DNA of 64,000 nucleotides from NCBI GenBank assembly GCA_019420305.1, contig JAHZHL010000029.1, forward strand, positions 1 through 64,000, read 5' to 3'. Numbering within the stretch: the stretch's first letter is position 1; the number at the start of each line of letters is the position of its first letter. The notes below the pieces were generated by a model. It was given only the letters and a program-made list of their open reading frames with translations, was not told where the DNA came from and did no database searches. Position numbers and translations under genes: made by a program. Source of the stretch: Bacillota bacterium (lineage in GTDB: Bacteria; Bacillota; Clostridia; Peptostreptococcales; Anaerovoracaceae). Positions 52,564 to 62,576 of the stretch are shown here, piece after piece.

Positions 52564-53668
52564 TTACCTTTCTTTCTGTTTGAGCTTTTCGTTGATAAAG
52601 TAGTCGAGATCGCCGTCCATCACCGCCTGAACATTTCCCACTTCCGCGCCGGTGCGGTGGTCTTTGACCATCGTATACGGATGGAATACGTAGGAACGGA
52701 TCTGACTGCCCCAGGTGATCTGGCTGTAGTCGCCCTGCAGTTCTTTCAGGTTTTCCTTATGTTCCTGTTCTTTGAGTTCCACCAGCTTTGACATGAGCAG
52801 CTTCATGGCGGTTTCCCGGTTCTGGTGCTGGGAGCGCTCGTTCTGGCAGGAAACGACGATATTCGTCGGAATATGGGTGATCCGGATCGCGGAGTCCGTC
52901 TTATTGACATGCTGGCCGCCCGCTCCGCTGGATCGGAAGGTGTCGATCCGGAGATCGTCGGGATCGATTTCAATGGTCATGTCATCGTCAATTTCCGGAA
53001 TTACGTCCATGGACGCGAAGGAAGTATGCCTCCTTCCCGATGAGTCATAAGGAGAAATCCGCACAAGACGGTGGACGCCTTTTTCGTTTTTCAGATACCC
53101 GTAGGCGTTCTCCCCTTCCACCAGAGCGGTAGCGCTGTTGATGCCGCCTTCCTTTTCCTCCTGATAGTCCAGGATCTTTACTTTGTAGCCCTTCCGCTCC
53201 GCCCAGCGCAGGTACATGCGGAACAGCATCTCCGCCCAGTCCTTGGCGTCGGTTCCACCGGAACCTCCATGGACAGAAATAATCGCGTTATTTTTGTCGT
53301 ATTCTCCTGTCAGAAGCGTGGCAAGCCGCAGAGCTTCCAGCTTTTCCGCAGCCGCTTCATAGCTTTCCGTAATTTCCTTTACCATAGAGGCATCATCCGC
53401 TTCCTCTGCAAGGGAAATCAGCACTTCCACGTCTTCAATCTCCGTGGCCAGCGCTTCGTATTCTTCGATTTTATTTTCGATGGACTTTTTCTCTTTCATC
53501 ACTTTCTGGGCGTTCTCGTGATCCTCCCAGAATCCTTCCGCCTGTGTCTTTTCATCCAGGCTTTTTAATGTTTCCCTCAGACCGGCCAGGTCAAAGGGAC
53601 TCACCTGCCTCTTTCAGTTTGCCTTTCAGGCCCGGCAGTTCGGATTTTATCGAATCCAGTTCGATCAT
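52564..53668 (-). CDS. prfB: Peptide chain release factor 2 with programmed +1 frameshift
   Basis: RF2 ends translation at UAA and UGA. The first frame, ATG at 53668 to codon 25 (MIELDSIKSELPGLKGKLKE...), reaches CTT followed by TGA at 53591-53593. A +1 shift at CTTTGAC joins it to the long frame, which continues DLAGLRETLKSL. An AGGTGAG motif lies just upstream and can act as the internal Shine-Dalgarno-like stimulator known for prfB. The joined product is 367 residues and includes the GGQ motif region (RSSGAGGQHVNKTDSAIRI). Gene control is by RF2 itself competing at the TGA. Confidence 0.93.
53588..53608 (-). promoter_or_regulatory. prfB autoregulatory frameshift site
   Basis: Minus-strand GTGAGTCCCTTTGACCT contains CTT-TGA-C, with TGA at 53591-53593, and an AGGTGAG stimulator about ten bases before the shift codon. 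The frame changes by +1 after CTT. Confidence 0.9.
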
Positions 53669-53727
53669 AATTCACTACCCTCTTTCTGTTTTTTCTGAGC
53701 CAAACCCTGTTTTTGGCCCGATGCTTT

Positions 53728-53757
53728 AGTATACCTTATGGCGGTCCTGTTTTTCAA
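53728..53757 (-). promoter_or_regulatory. Promoter of prfB-tex
   Basis: TTGAAA (53752-53757) and TATACT (53728-53733), 18 bp apart on the minus strand, 60 bases before the prfB start. Confidence 0.6.
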
Positions 53758-53764
53758 GTGCGGA

Positions 53765-54526
53765 TCATCCCTTATCCCCGGGAGTTTCAAAAAACTCCCG
53801 CGCCAGCTGCAGTACTTTCTCGGGCATTCCCGGAAGCGACAGACGATGGTCTCCGCCGGAAAGCATGGCAAGTTCCGCTCCGGAAAATTCCGCGAATCTG
53901 CGGACTGCCTGCGGAGAAGCAGTTTCATCTCCGCTTCCATGAACCATAAAAAGTTCCGCGGATCCCGGCTGATATTTTTCAAAGACATCGTTTTCCGCAA
54001 GCTCATTAAAAAGAGTCCTCGTCAGACGCAGGGGTCGTACATAACCCGCGTCAAAGAGAAACCATCCCTGCCGCTCCAGATCTCCGGCGAAATCTGCGGT
54101 CAGTTCCGGCAGCAGTTCGGGCATTTCCACTGCCGCGCTGCGCAGAAACGCTTTCCGCCCCGCCGCCTTCCCCGAAGCCAGATACAGCAGCGTAATGTAC
54201 GCGCCAAAACTGGAACCGAAATACCCGATTTCCGCATGCGGGCAGAGCCGGCGGGCAGTCTCCTCGGCTGCCTGAAGATCTGCCAAGCAGTTTTCAACCG
54301 TCAGCATTTCCCCGCCAACCGGGCTTTCTCCATGAGCCGGGAAATCAAAGGCAATGGTTCCAATCCCCCAGGCAGGGAACTGCTCTCCCAGCATGGCGGC
54401 AGTCGGGCTCTCCTTACTGCTCCCGAAGCCATGGGCAATAACGGCGATTTTCGCCTCCTTTCCGGTCAGCGTATGGATACCTGGGATCGTATATCCATTT
54501 TTGCCTGGAATCCACTCCTTCTTCAT
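53765..54526 (-). CDS. Alpha/beta hydrolase
   Basis: A 253-residue alpha/beta-fold hydrolase. The nucleophile elbow is GYFGSSFGAYITLLY (serine), the oxyanion region is VIAHGFGSSKES, the aspartate lies in VHGSGDETASP and the histidine in SGGDHRLSLPG. No signal peptide is seen, so it acts inside the cell. The substrate is unknown. It lies between secA (after a hairpin) and prfB. Confidence 0.85.
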   Translation of the reverse strand: MKKEWIPGKNGYTIPGIHTLTGKEAKIAVIAHGFGSSKESPTAAMLGEQFPAWGIGTIAFDFPAHGESPVGGEMLTVENCLADLQAAEETARRLCPHAEIGYFGSSFGAYITLLYLASGKAAGRKAFLRSAAVEMPELLPELTADFAGDLERQGWFLFDAGYVRPLRLTRTLFNELAENDVFEKYQPGSAELFMVHGSGDETASPQAVRRFAEFSGAELAMLSGGDHRLSLPGMPEKVLQLAREFFETPGDKG

Positions 54527-54553
54527 TTCAATTCCTCCTCCTGAAATAGAACA

Positions 54554-54580
54554 GAGATCGGAGTTCTATCCTCCGATCTC
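54554..54580 (-). terminator. Terminator after secA
   Basis: Arms GAGATCGGAG (54554-54563) and CTCCGATCTC (54571-54580) form a perfect 10-bp stem with a seven-base loop, about 45 bases after the secA stop codon on the minus strand. Confidence 0.65.
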
Positions 54581-54624
54581 TTCTTTCCTGTGTCCCGCGG
54601 CGAAAAAGCCGCATTTCTCTGGCC

Positions 54625-57378
54625 TTATGCGTTTCTCCCGCAGCAGTTCTTATACTTCTTACCCGAACCGCATGGACATGGATCATTTCTTCCGATTTTC
54701 GGATGCTCTCTTCGGTAAGGCTGTTGCTTGACTTCCCGTTCGGGGATTTCGCCCTCTTCCGGAAATTCTCCTTCTTCCACAATCGGCCCTTCGTCTACAA
54801 ATTCGTCTTTCCGCTCTCTACCGGTACCGATCACGTCTCTTCTCTCTGTTCTGGTCTGAACCGTTACGCTATAGCAGAATTTAACAGTATCTTCTTTAAT
54901 AGACTGAATCATCAGCTCGAACATATCAAAGCCTTCCTGCGCGTAAGCGGCAGCCGGATCCTGCTGTCCCAAAGCCCGCAGTCCGATTCCGTTCCGCAGC
55001 TGATCCATCGCGTCAATATGATCCATCCATTTGTTGTCCACAACACGAATCAGAATCATGCGCTCGATCTCACGCATTTTATCTACGCCTATCTCCGCTT
55101 CCTTCTCTTGATAAAGCCGTTCAAACAGCTCGTAAATATCCTCTTTGAGGCTTTCCGGCCCTAAGCCGTGCCGCTCTTCATCGGTATATTCCAAAGGCCG
55201 GAAGTTCGGCGACAATTTTTTCAGTCCTTCGTTAAGGGCATCAAAATCCCATTCCTCCGAAAAGCGGGAAGCCACCGTAATCGGCTCCACAATTTCGTCG
55301 ATCAGCTCGTGAGTCATGCCCGTGATATCATCCCGCAGGTCTTCTCCGAACAGTACTTTCTTTCGCTCTCCATAAATAATTTCACGCTGTTTGTTCATAA
55401 CATTGTCGTACTGGAGTACGTATTTACGGATAGAGAAGTTGCGGCCTTCCACCTTTTTCTGAGCCCCTTCAATGGATCGGGTAATCATTTTCGCCTCAAT
55501 CGGCTCGTCCTCTTCTACGCCGAGACGTTTTACCACACTCTGCATTTTTTCTCCGCCGAACAGGCGCATCAGCTCATCCTCCAGAGAAATGCAGAATTGC
55601 GTGCGGCCCGGGTCGCCCTGTCTTCCGGAACGTCCGCGAAGCTGGTTATCGATTCTTCGGGATTCATGGCGCTCCGTACCGATAATGCACAATCCGCCCA
55701 GTTCACGTACCTTTTCCTGCTCTTCTTTTCTTTCTTCTTTATATTTCTCATGCAGTCGGTTGAATTCTTCCCTTGCCTTCAACAGATCCGGATCTTCGGT
55801 CTGCACAAACCCAGTGGCAAAGGCAATGGTCTCCGCGTCATACCCCAGTTTCTTCATTTCCTTGCGAGCTTCAAATTCCGGGTTTCCGCCCAGGATGATG
55901 TCCGTACCACGGCCCGCCATGTTGGTCGCGATGGTGATCGTTCCGAGACGGCCGGCTTCAGCGATGATCTCCGCCTCCTGTTCATGGTGCTTGGCGTTGA
56001 GGACATTAAACTTTTTAACTCCCCTCTTTTTCAGAGCGTTGGCAATAATCTCCGATTTCTCAATGGAAACCGTGCCGACCAAAACCGGCTGTCCGGTTTT
56101 ATGCGCTTCGATTACCTTGTCCACGATGGATTTATACTTGCCCTTTTCCGTGCTGTACACCGCGTCCTGCAGGTCTTCTCTGACAATCGGCAGATTTGTC
56201 GGCACTACCACAACATCCATGTTATAGATATCACGGAACTCGTCTTCCTCGGTTTTGGCAGTACCGGTCATCCCCGCCAGCTTCTGGTACATACGGAAGT
56301 AGTTCTGCAGAGTAATCGTCGCCAGGGTTCTTGATTCGGAACGAACCAGCACCCCTTCTTTCGCCTCGATAGCCTGATGCAGTCCGTCGCTGTAACGCCT
56401 TCCGAACATGAGACGACCGGTAAATTCGTCAACGATGATGATTTCCCCGTCCTTGATAATATAGTCTACGTCTCGTTTCATCAGGTTCCTGGCTTTCAGA
56501 GCCTGCAGCACATGATGATTGATTTCCATATTTTCCGGATCTGAAAAGTTCTCTACGTTAAAGTACGCTTCGCACTTGCTGACACCTTCTTCGGTCAGAG
56601 AAACCTGCTTTTCCTTTTCTTCGATGGTAAAATCCGTATCCACATGCAGATCCCTCACAAAGCGATCCGCCGTTTTATACATATCCGTGGATTTTCCGCC
56701 TTCCCCGGAAATAATCAGAGGCGTTCTCGCTTCGTCGATCAGGATAGAGTCCACCTCGTCAACGATGGCGAAATTAAGTTCCCTCTGCATCATGTCTTCT
56801 TTATAAAGCACCATGTTGTCCCGCAGATAGTCAAAACCGTATTCGTTATTTGTACCGTAAGTAATATCCGCGTTATAGGCGGCTTTTCTTTCTTCTTCAC
56901 TGATACCGTGGATCACGCAGCCTACCGACAGACCCAGGAAGTTATAGAGTTTTCCCATCCACTCCATATCTCGCTTTGCCAGATAATCGTTAACCGTAAC
57001 GACATGGACGCCCTTGCCTTCCAGCGCGTTCAGATAGACCGGAAGCGTCGCCACCAGCGTCTTACCTTCACCGGTCTTCATCTCCGCGATACGCCCCTGG
57101 TGAAGCACGATACCGCCGATGATCTGCACACGGAATGGCTTCATTCCAAGACTTCTTACCGACGCTTCCCGGCATACGGCAAACGCTTCCGGCAGAATAT
57201 CATCCAGTGTCTCGCCATTTTTCAGGCGTTCTTTGAACTCAGCCGTCTTATCCCGCAGCTGCTGATCGGACATCTCCTGCATCTGCTGATCGTAAGCCTC
57301 GACCTTATCCGCAATTTTAGCAACCTTTTTCACCTCTCTCGCGTTCAGGTCGCCAAAAATTTTTTCCATGAAACTCAT
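54625..57378 (-). CDS. secA: Preprotein translocase ATPase SecA
   Basis: A 917-residue motor that pushes preproteins through SecYEG. Walker A is [14 protein letters not shown] near residue 105, Walker B is [16 protein letters not shown], and the [14 protein letters not shown] nucleotide motif reads [16 protein letters not shown]. The C-terminal zinc site is [18 protein letters not shown], which binds SecB-type partners or the membrane. Length and domains are complete. Confidence 0.97.
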   Translation of the reverse strand: MSFMEKIFGDLNAREVKKVAKIADKVEAYDQQMQEMSDQQLRDKTAEFKERLKNGETLDDILPEAFAVCREASVRSLGMKPFRVQIIGGIVLHQGRIAEMKTGEGKTLVATLPVYLNALEGKGVHVVTVNDYLAKRDMEWMGKLYNFLGLSVGCVIHGISEEERKAAYNADITYGTNNEYGFDYLRDNMVLYKEDMMQRELNFAIVDEVDSILIDEARTPLIISGEGGKSTDMYKTADRFVRDLHVDTDFTIEEKEKQVSLTEEGVSKCEAYFNVENFSDPENMEINHHVLQALKARNLMKRDVDYIIKDGEIIIVDEFTGRLMFGRRYSDGLHQAIEAKEGVLVRSESRTLATITLQNYFRMYQKLAGMTGTAKTEEDEFRDIYNMDVVVVPTNLPIVREDLQDAVYSTEKGKYKSIVDKVIEAHKTGQPVLVGTVSIEKSEIIANALKKRGVKKFNVLNAKHHEQEAEIIAEAGRLGTITIATNMAGRGTDIILGGNPEFEARKEMKKLGYDAETIAFATGFVQTEDPDLLKAREEFNRLHEKYKEERKEEQEKVRELGGLCIIGTERHESRRIDNQLRGRSGRQGDPGRTQFCISLEDELMRLFGGEKMQSVVKRLGVEEDEPIEAKMITRSIEGAQKKVEGRNFSIRKYVLQYDNVMNKQREIIYGERKKVLFGEDLRDDITGMTHELIDEIVEPITVASRFSEEWDFDALNEGLKKLSPNFRPLEYTDEERHGLGPESLKEDIYELFERLYQEKEAEIGVDKMREIERMILIRVVDNKWMDHIDAMDQLRNGIGLRALGQQDPAAAYAQEGFDMFELMIQSIKEDTVKFCYSVTVQTRTERRDVIGTGRERKDEFVDEGPIVEEGEFPEEGEIPEREVKQQPYRREHPKIGRNDPCPCGSGKKYKNCCGRNA

Positions 57379-57498
57379 TTTCTGATTCCCCTTTCCTTTC
57401 TTTCTCAGATGCCCTCTTATCGCTTATGAGAGCTATGTTCAAGGGCCTTGCGGCCTCTTATCACTCTGATGTTTTTGATATAACAATTTCAATACTTT

Positions 57499-57527
57499 AG
57501 TATATCCTATTTTTTTACGGATGAAAA
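57499..57527 (-). promoter_or_regulatory. Weak candidate promoter of secA
   Basis: TATACT (57499-57504) lies 17 bp from TTTTCA (57522-57527), a poor -35, on the minus strand. From 57505 to the regulator end at 57633 there is nothing else apart from a tandem GGGATTTTACA duplicate (57539-57560). Confidence 0.35.
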
Positions 57528-57632
57528 GGGGAAAGTTGGGGATTTTACAGGGATTTTACATGACTGGAGGATAAAACAGGCATCCGATTTTCTTCGTTTG
57601 TGAGATCTGCGGAGAAATTCAGAAAACAGCTG

Positions 57633-58952
57633 TTAAAATCCCTTAAATTCAATAATTCTGGTAGGTCTCCCGCTTTTCCCCTCGACTCGTTCATCGATCA
57701 CATGGCATGCTCCCGCCCCTTCCATTTTAGCAATCAGACGATCCATATTACGTTTGCTCATCTCACAGACCGCCGCAAGTTTTTTGGACGTGATGTCCCG
57801 GTTCTTCAAGTATTTCACACCTCTATAGATTTTCCATAATGTCTGAATACTGATTCCGGTTTCTTTGCTCAGTGCTCCCATATAGTCCCTCCCGGCAGTA
57901 CCTTCACTTTCTGTCTGGTTTTTTTCCAGCGCGATCGGCCCCCGCATTCTTTTTTCTCCATAGACGGCAAACGCGGTATTTGTGCCGAACCTGAAAGCCT
58001 CTGTTTTGCCCTGGTATGCGTGATTCCTTGCTTTAAGAACGGTATCCCCATATCCGATTCCAATGCTGATATTCTTTATCATAACGTCCCTCATCAGATC
58101 AAACAAGTAGAGCCGGTATAAGTCATCAGACTCTTTATGCAATACCTTCTGCGTAGTAAACAGTAGAAATTCATTCCCCGAAACCTCTATGATCGTTGCC
58201 TCAATTCTGGACGCGAACAAATATAAAACTTCCACTACATGGTTGCGATTACAGATTCTCGCGTATTCCTCCCCTCCATCCGCCGCATAGCTTGCGGGCA
58301 TATCAATCTGAACATCTACAACAACAATCAGTTTGTCCTTCTGCTGCCCCAACATATACTGCTGCTCGATCTGATGGTAGGTTACAAGAATTCCATTTTT
58401 AGGCGCCGTAGTTCTGACACAGGGGATCCTCCGACTTTTCAGGAACTCATAGATTTCTGTAAACCCGGTGATACAGCAGGAGACGTTCCGGTAATTATAA
58501 TTCGAAAGATGAAATTCTTTCAAATAGTCATGATAACTTTCATCCGTCAATCTTTGTTCCGCGACGTAAATGTGCAACTCACCCTTTTCAATTCCAATAT
58601 CTTCATAAGCGGATAGAATCATTCGTTCCTCGTAGGTGTCAAAACTGATCCTGCGCAGGTCTTTTTTCTCCAGAACGTCTGCCTCCAGCATTGCCCGAAA
58701 AAGAGTATTCACTTCCCGATCTAAAAAGGCCCATGGCACTTTTCTCACGATCTGCGCTTCTGTTAGTTTAAAGGGCGTTTTCCCCACAAACATGATCCCA
58801 TCTGTCTTTTCCTGGTATTTTGCCGCTAAAGCGGGCGCCTCCTGATAGCTGTTGTAATAAACGGTAACAATCTCGACCCCCCGATCCGCTTCTCTTATCA
58901 CTTTTTTGCATCGATCCACGACTTCTTTCGGACCGATAATTGCGATCATCAT
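57633..58952 (-). CDS. Three-domain transcription regulator of unknown family
   Basis: A 439-residue protein. Residues about 1-95 look like a Rossmann-type sensor domain (MIAIIGPKEVVDRCKKVIREA). The middle part (about 215-345) resembles a degenerate nucleotide-cyclase/GGDEF-like fold, ending ISIGIGYGDTVLKARNHAYQ. The C-terminal part (about 370-439) is a winged helix (SIQTLWKIYRGVKYLKNR, LAAVCEMSKRNMDRLIAKME, SGRPTRIIEF). I chose the ATG ATG at 58952, with GGAGG ten bases upstream. It is the last gene of the peptidase cassette and probably controls it. The family name is not known to me. Confidence 0.65.
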   Translation of the reverse strand: MMIAIIGPKEVVDRCKKVIREADRGVEIVTVYYNSYQEAPALAAKYQEKTDGIMFVGKTPFKLTEAQIVRKVPWAFLDREVNTLFRAMLEADVLEKKDLRRISFDTYEERMILSAYEDIGIEKGELHIYVAEQRLTDESYHDYLKEFHLSNYNYRNVSCCITGFTEIYEFLKSRRIPCVRTTAPKNGILVTYHQIEQQYMLGQQKDKLIVVVDVQIDMPASYAADGGEEYARICNRNHVVEVLYLFASRIEATIIEVSGNEFLLFTTQKVLHKESDDLYRLYLFDLMRDVMIKNISIGIGYGDTVLKARNHAYQGKTEAFRFGTNTAFAVYGEKRMRGPIALEKNQTESEGTAGRDYMGALSKETGISIQTLWKIYRGVKYLKNRDITSKKLAAVCEMSKRNMDRLIAKMEGAGACHVIDERVEGKSGRPTRIIEFKGF

Positions 58953-59013
58953 AAAACCCATGCCTCCTTTCTCTCTATATTTTATAACCTTTTATTTTAT
59001 CACGCTTGATTCT

Positions 59014-59043
59014 GAAAAAAAGAGCGCCGATTCAGCGCTCTTT
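59014..59043 (-). terminator. Terminator overlapping the true GDSL stop codon
   Basis: Arms AAAGAGCGC (59019-59027) and GCGCTCTTT (59035-59043), nine bp, with a T-run after it on the minus strand. The TGA of the joined GDSL frame (59032-59034) sits in its loop, which supports that this is the natural end of the gene. Confidence 0.75.
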
Positions 59044-59714
59044 CAAAAGGTACGGGAGCATATTTTTCAGAACAATTTCATAGGCATCAGGCCACATGTG
59101 AATTCCATCGACACAGTATTCCGGTTTTAATTGCCCATGTTCATCCGTAAGTCCCCGGTTCACATCAAGGAAACATGCCCCTTTTTTTCGGCAAGCAGGC
59201 GCAAAGCCTCGTTCATTTCCCTGATCCGTTCTTTTGTCCTGTTTTGTACGGATTCCCGGTACACGCCGTACTGCCGAAAAGTATGCGTTGTATTTGCCGG
59301 ATAATATGCCAGAACATAGATCTGCGCCTCCGGAATGCGTGTCAGAATCTCTTCAAGCAGATGCCCGTATTTTCGTAAAAGTCCATGCGTGTCTATCCCT
59401 TCCCCGATATCATTGCTTCCGATATTCAGGAACAATTTTCTCGGTTTCAGATCAAAGATACAGACATCTCTATGCTCCCAGAGGTCATCTATTACAAATC
59501 CCCCAATTCCCCGGTTATAAACTGTCAGGTTTAAATTCTGCGATTGTATCAGTTCCAAAATCGGAAACTGCTCACAGAGCGAAGAACCGGAAAATACAAT
59601 CTGTCCCTTTTTCGCGATCTGATTCAGCTGGCGATAGCGTTTCAGTTTGCGCAGCATGACCTTTCTGCTCTTTTCTTTTAAACCATTTTTTGTATTTTGA
59701 TCTATCTGATTCAT
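59032..59714 (-). CDS. GDSL-type acylhydrolase, interrupted at a -1 slippery site
   Basis: The 5' frame gives a 184-residue GDSL esterase: serine motif IVFSGSSLCEQF, glycine motif GIGGFVIDDL and LFLNIGSNDIGEG. It runs into a TGA at 59160 right after AEKKGHVSLM. A shift of -1 gives GACFLDVNRGLTDEHGQL, then DGIHMWPDAYEIVLKN, which supplies the expected Asp/His catalytic end (DGIH), and a joined product of about 227 residues. The shift falls in A-AAA-AAG at 59182-59188. Either a real programmed -1 shift or a one-base loss in A7/G4 explains it. It follows the M20 peptidase gene. Confidence 0.72.
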
Positions 59715-59761
59715 CGTTCGTTCTGCTCCCCGACAGTAGTTTTCCCTGCTTTCAGCAGACT

Positions 59762-60919
59762 CTATAAATGTAACAAGGTCAGCGCAAACAGCTGGCTGCG
59801 ATCGGTAAGACTCTCAATAAACAGATATTCCTTTTCGCTGTGATTCATTCCGCCTCTTCCGCCTAACGCGCAAATCGTAGGGACGCCTTTATAAGTGGTC
59901 CAGCAGGAGTCCGTCCCTGATCCTACGGTAATCGGCTGTATTGTTCTTCCCAGCTTTGCCGCCTGTTCCTGCATAAGTTTGAACAGAGCGTCCGCGCCCG
60001 GGCACTCAACCATTGGAAGGAACGTCCGTTTATCATCAATGGACAGGGAAGTCTTTGTCCCCGGCACATACACTTCATCTGCGATTTCCTGCAGCTTTTC
60101 TACGATATAAGGCGCGTCCTCCACTTTGTCAAAACGAAAATCCGCTTCCACTTCCGCATGTCCGGCAATACCGTTCGCCACAAGTCCGCCCCGGATTATG
60201 CCTGCATTAAAATTGATTCCTCGTTCTTTATCATCCAGTTCGTAACATTTCAAGATTTTATAGGCAAGCTCTTTGATTGCACTGGCTCCTTTTTCCGGGT
60301 CTTTGCCCGCATGAGCGGATTTTCCTTCCACTTTGAACACCGGGTACATTACGCCTCTTCTGGAAACAACCAGATCACCGTTATCGACACCGGTTTCAAA
60401 GTTAAAGCAGACATCCATATTTTCCGCGGTCTGAATCAGACGTTCTTTAAAATCAGTTTCCGGATGGCCTGCTTCCTCATCTCCGGCGAGAAGGACTGTA
60501 ATATTGTGTTCGTTCCAGCCTTCCTCATACAAAACCTGCAAAGCGTTCAACGCAATGGTAATCCCGCTCTTCATATCCGCGACACCCGGTCCGTAAGCCT
60601 TTTCTCCTTCTATGCGGAACGGGCGCTGTGCCGCGGTACCTTTATCAAAGACCGTGTCCATATGACCGATAATCAGCACATTTTTCGCGTTCGCGTTCTG
60701 CGATTTTTTTACTGCGCGGATATGCGTCGGCAGTTCTCCCCCGTTCAGATACTCTACCTCAAGTCCGATTCGCTGCATTTTTTCTCCAATCAGATGTGCT
60801 ACTCTGGCGACACCTTCCGGATCATTCAGCTTACTGTCGATGTTTACCAATTTCTCTAAAAAGGCTTCCATCGCTTTCTGATTTTGTGCGCACTTTTCTA
60901 TAATTTTTGATTCCTGCAT
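59762..60919 (-). CDS. M20 family peptidase (carboxypeptidase G2 / ArgE / DapE-like)
   Basis: A 385-residue zinc peptidase or deacylase. Metal ligands are VLIIGHMDTVFDKG (His), GPGVADMKSGI (Asp) and GDEEAGHPETD (Glu), with further ones in the C-terminal part. A dimerization domain lies at about 180-290 (GKSAHAGKDPEKGASAIKELA). It has no signal peptide, so it acts on substrates taken into the cytoplasm. The tight neighbour genes encode two membrane proteins, which may import the substrate. Confidence 0.88.
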   Translation of the reverse strand: MQESKIIEKCAQNQKAMEAFLEKLVNIDSKLNDPEGVARVAHLIGEKMQRIGLEVEYLNGGELPTHIRAVKKSQNANAKNVLIIGHMDTVFDKGTAAQRPFRIEGEKAYGPGVADMKSGITIALNALQVLYEEGWNEHNITVLLAGDEEAGHPETDFKERLIQTAENMDVCFNFETGVDNGDLVVSRRGVMYPVFKVEGKSAHAGKDPEKGASAIKELAYKILKCYELDDKERGINFNAGIIRGGLVANGIAGHAEVEADFRFDKVEDAPYIVEKLQEIADEVYVPGTKTSLSIDDKRTFLPMVECPGADALFKLMQEQAAKLGRTIQPITVGSGTDSCWTTYKGVPTICALGGRGGMNHSEKEYLFIESLTDRSQLFALTLLHL

Positions 60920-60921
60920 GA

Positions 60922-61605
60922 TTATGCTTCTCCTTTCTTCCGATCAATCACATAAAAAATTCTGTTTACAGCAACTCCACTCAATACGATCAAAATAGTC
61001 ATCAGCCATGACGGCGCATTCAGCACGATGCCTAAAAGCATCAGGAGAATTCCCGCGCCGATTCCCGCGAGGCCTGTCCGGATATCTTTTCTCGCAATCT
61101 CCACATATACAGCCGCGAACAGCGCCGGAAGAATATAGTTGAACGCATCGAGAACACTCTGCGGCAGTAGCGGCAGAACCCTCGATCCGATAAAGGTAAA
61201 GAGGGTTACAAAGCCAACGGAAACAAGCACAGAGCTTGAAGTTCCGATAGTAGCCATAACATCTCCCTCGTGAGTTCCCTGTTCCACCTTCGCCACTTTC
61301 TGCGCCATCGTCGCCGCCGGCAGACGGATATCCCCCACAGACCCCGCAAGCCACCCGATGTAAGAACCGCTGGCTCCCAGAACTCCAAAGTAAGCGATCG
61401 GCTGTACGACCCACGAAATTCCGTAAGACGCCGCCGCGATCCCCCATACACGCAGAATTCCATCAATTCCAGGGGTAATTCCATATGCGACATAGACATA
61501 AATGGCAGGAATAAAGTTTGCGATAATGGCAAAGATAACGGTACCAATACCGAGTTTAATCAGTTTTTTATTAAAGGCAGCTTCTGCTAATAATGTATTA
61601 CTCAT
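60922..61605 (-). CDS. Membrane protein of the M20 cassette, unknown family
   Basis: A 227-residue protein with about six hydrophobic segments: IGTVIFAIIANFIPAIYVYV, VVQPIAYFGVLGASGSYIGW, a mid segment near VLVSVGFVTLFTFIG, YILPALFAAVYVEIA, and two at the C-terminal end (GIGAGILLMLLGIVL, WLMTILIVLSGVAVNRIF). It lies two bases upstream of the peptidase gene and 18 bases after DUF5058. The pair probably form one two-subunit transporter. Confidence 0.6.
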   Translation of the reverse strand: MSNTLLAEAAFNKKLIKLGIGTVIFAIIANFIPAIYVYVAYGITPGIDGILRVWGIAAASYGISWVVQPIAYFGVLGASGSYIGWLAGSVGDIRLPAATMAQKVAKVEQGTHEGDVMATIGTSSSVLVSVGFVTLFTFIGSRVLPLLPQSVLDAFNYILPALFAAVYVEIARKDIRTGLAGIGAGILLMLLGIVLNAPSWLMTILIVLSGVAVNRIFYVIDRKKGEA

Positions 61606-61623
61606 AAGTTCCTCCTCTCTTTT

Positions 61624-62337
61624 TTATCCGAAGATAGCTTGTGTCACAAACATTCCTGCCAGCATCGCAATTCCAAGAGCCAGTTCCTGCAGTCTCTGGA
61701 ATTTAGCAAGTCCTTTTGTTATAAGCAGCATAGTCACAGCAGCGACTAAAGCCGCTACAATCGGTGCCCACGCGCCCTCCGCAGCGCTTGGCACCACCTG
61801 ATTGGAAAGAAGATAAGCGAACAGACCGATAATCGTTCCTCCCATTAAGAGCTTGATCCATTTCGGATTGTATTTCGTATATAGCTTATCTACGATTCCG
61901 CTCATTTTGTGGGTTGTGATTAGTACTACCAGCAGCCACCCCAAGTTATTTAAGGCCATTCCCCACAGAGAGTAGGCAAACGCTTCCGCTCCAAACGAGC
62001 TTGTCCCCGGTGTCGCTCCTACTGCTTCTGATGCCAGAGATACAATCGCCAGCTCTGTTCTGCCCGCGCCTACATCGCACAGCCTCATCCATGTGGTAGG
62101 AGCTCCAACTACCGCAATCATGGATAACAGTACAATAATTGGCGAAAAGGACGGCCCGATTGCAGTAATCAGAGAAGAGCGCATTCCCGCTATGTACTGA
62201 TTCCGATTCAGTCCGATTTCTTTTGCCTCTTTCAGTGCTGTCCGCAGAAAGATAATCGCCTGGCCCACTACCGCGACCACCATAAATGCTGACGCAATCC
62301 ACAGTCCCGGACTGTTGATAATTTCTTGTAATTCCAT
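61624..62337 (-). CDS. DUF5058 family membrane protein
   Basis: A 237-residue protein with about six membrane segments. It opens MELQEIINSPGLWIASAFMV and has the loops SLITAIGPSFSPIIVLLSM and EAVGATPGTSSFGAEAFAYS. These glycine- and serine-rich loops between membrane helices recall transport proteins. I identify it as DUF5058 from memory of that family. It is the first gene of the cassette. Confidence 0.7.
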   Translation of the reverse strand: MELQEIINSPGLWIASAFMVVAVVGQAIIFLRTALKEAKEIGLNRNQYIAGMRSSLITAIGPSFSPIIVLLSMIAVVGAPTTWMRLCDVGAGRTELAIVSLASEAVGATPGTSSFGAEAFAYSLWGMALNNLGWLLVVLITTHKMSGIVDKLYTKYNPKWIKLLMGGTIIGLFAYLLSNQVVPSAAEGAWAPIVAALVAAVTMLLITKGLAKFQRLQELALGIAMLAGMFVTQAIFG

Positions 62338-62399
62338 TTTCGATCCTCCTTATTAATAATTTCACGTTTATAATAACTCGAATTTTCTGACTATAATAC

Positions 62400-62418
62400 G
62401 TCTTTAATTTGTCTTTAA
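62400..62418 (-). repeat. Two GTCTTTAA direct repeats upstream of the DUF5058 cassette
   Basis: GTCTTTAA occurs at 62400-62407 and again at 62411-62418, 11 bp apart, one helical turn. They lie about 65 bases before the DUF5058 start, near TATTAT/TATAAT-like -10 elements. The neighbouring three-domain regulator is a natural candidate binder. Confidence 0.45.
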
Positions 62419-62576
62419 CCCTTTCGCTCCAGAGATATACCCGAGCCGTCTTTTATAAACTGCCCTATCCTTGAATTTAAGCAAATTATCTGGAAAGATT
62501 GAAAAGGCTGCCGCTTCCAGGTAGAATCAAAAAAACATCTGAAATGGCGCCGCAGCGCAGAATTGGAGGGATTTTT

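Noticed and set aside
54100..54297. Short frames nested in the alpha/beta hydrolase and similar genes
   Set aside because: They are out-of-frame shadows of genes with clear catalytic motifs.
55168..56334. A 388-residue plus-strand frame inside secA
   Set aside because: It lies fully antisense to secA, which has all its motifs.
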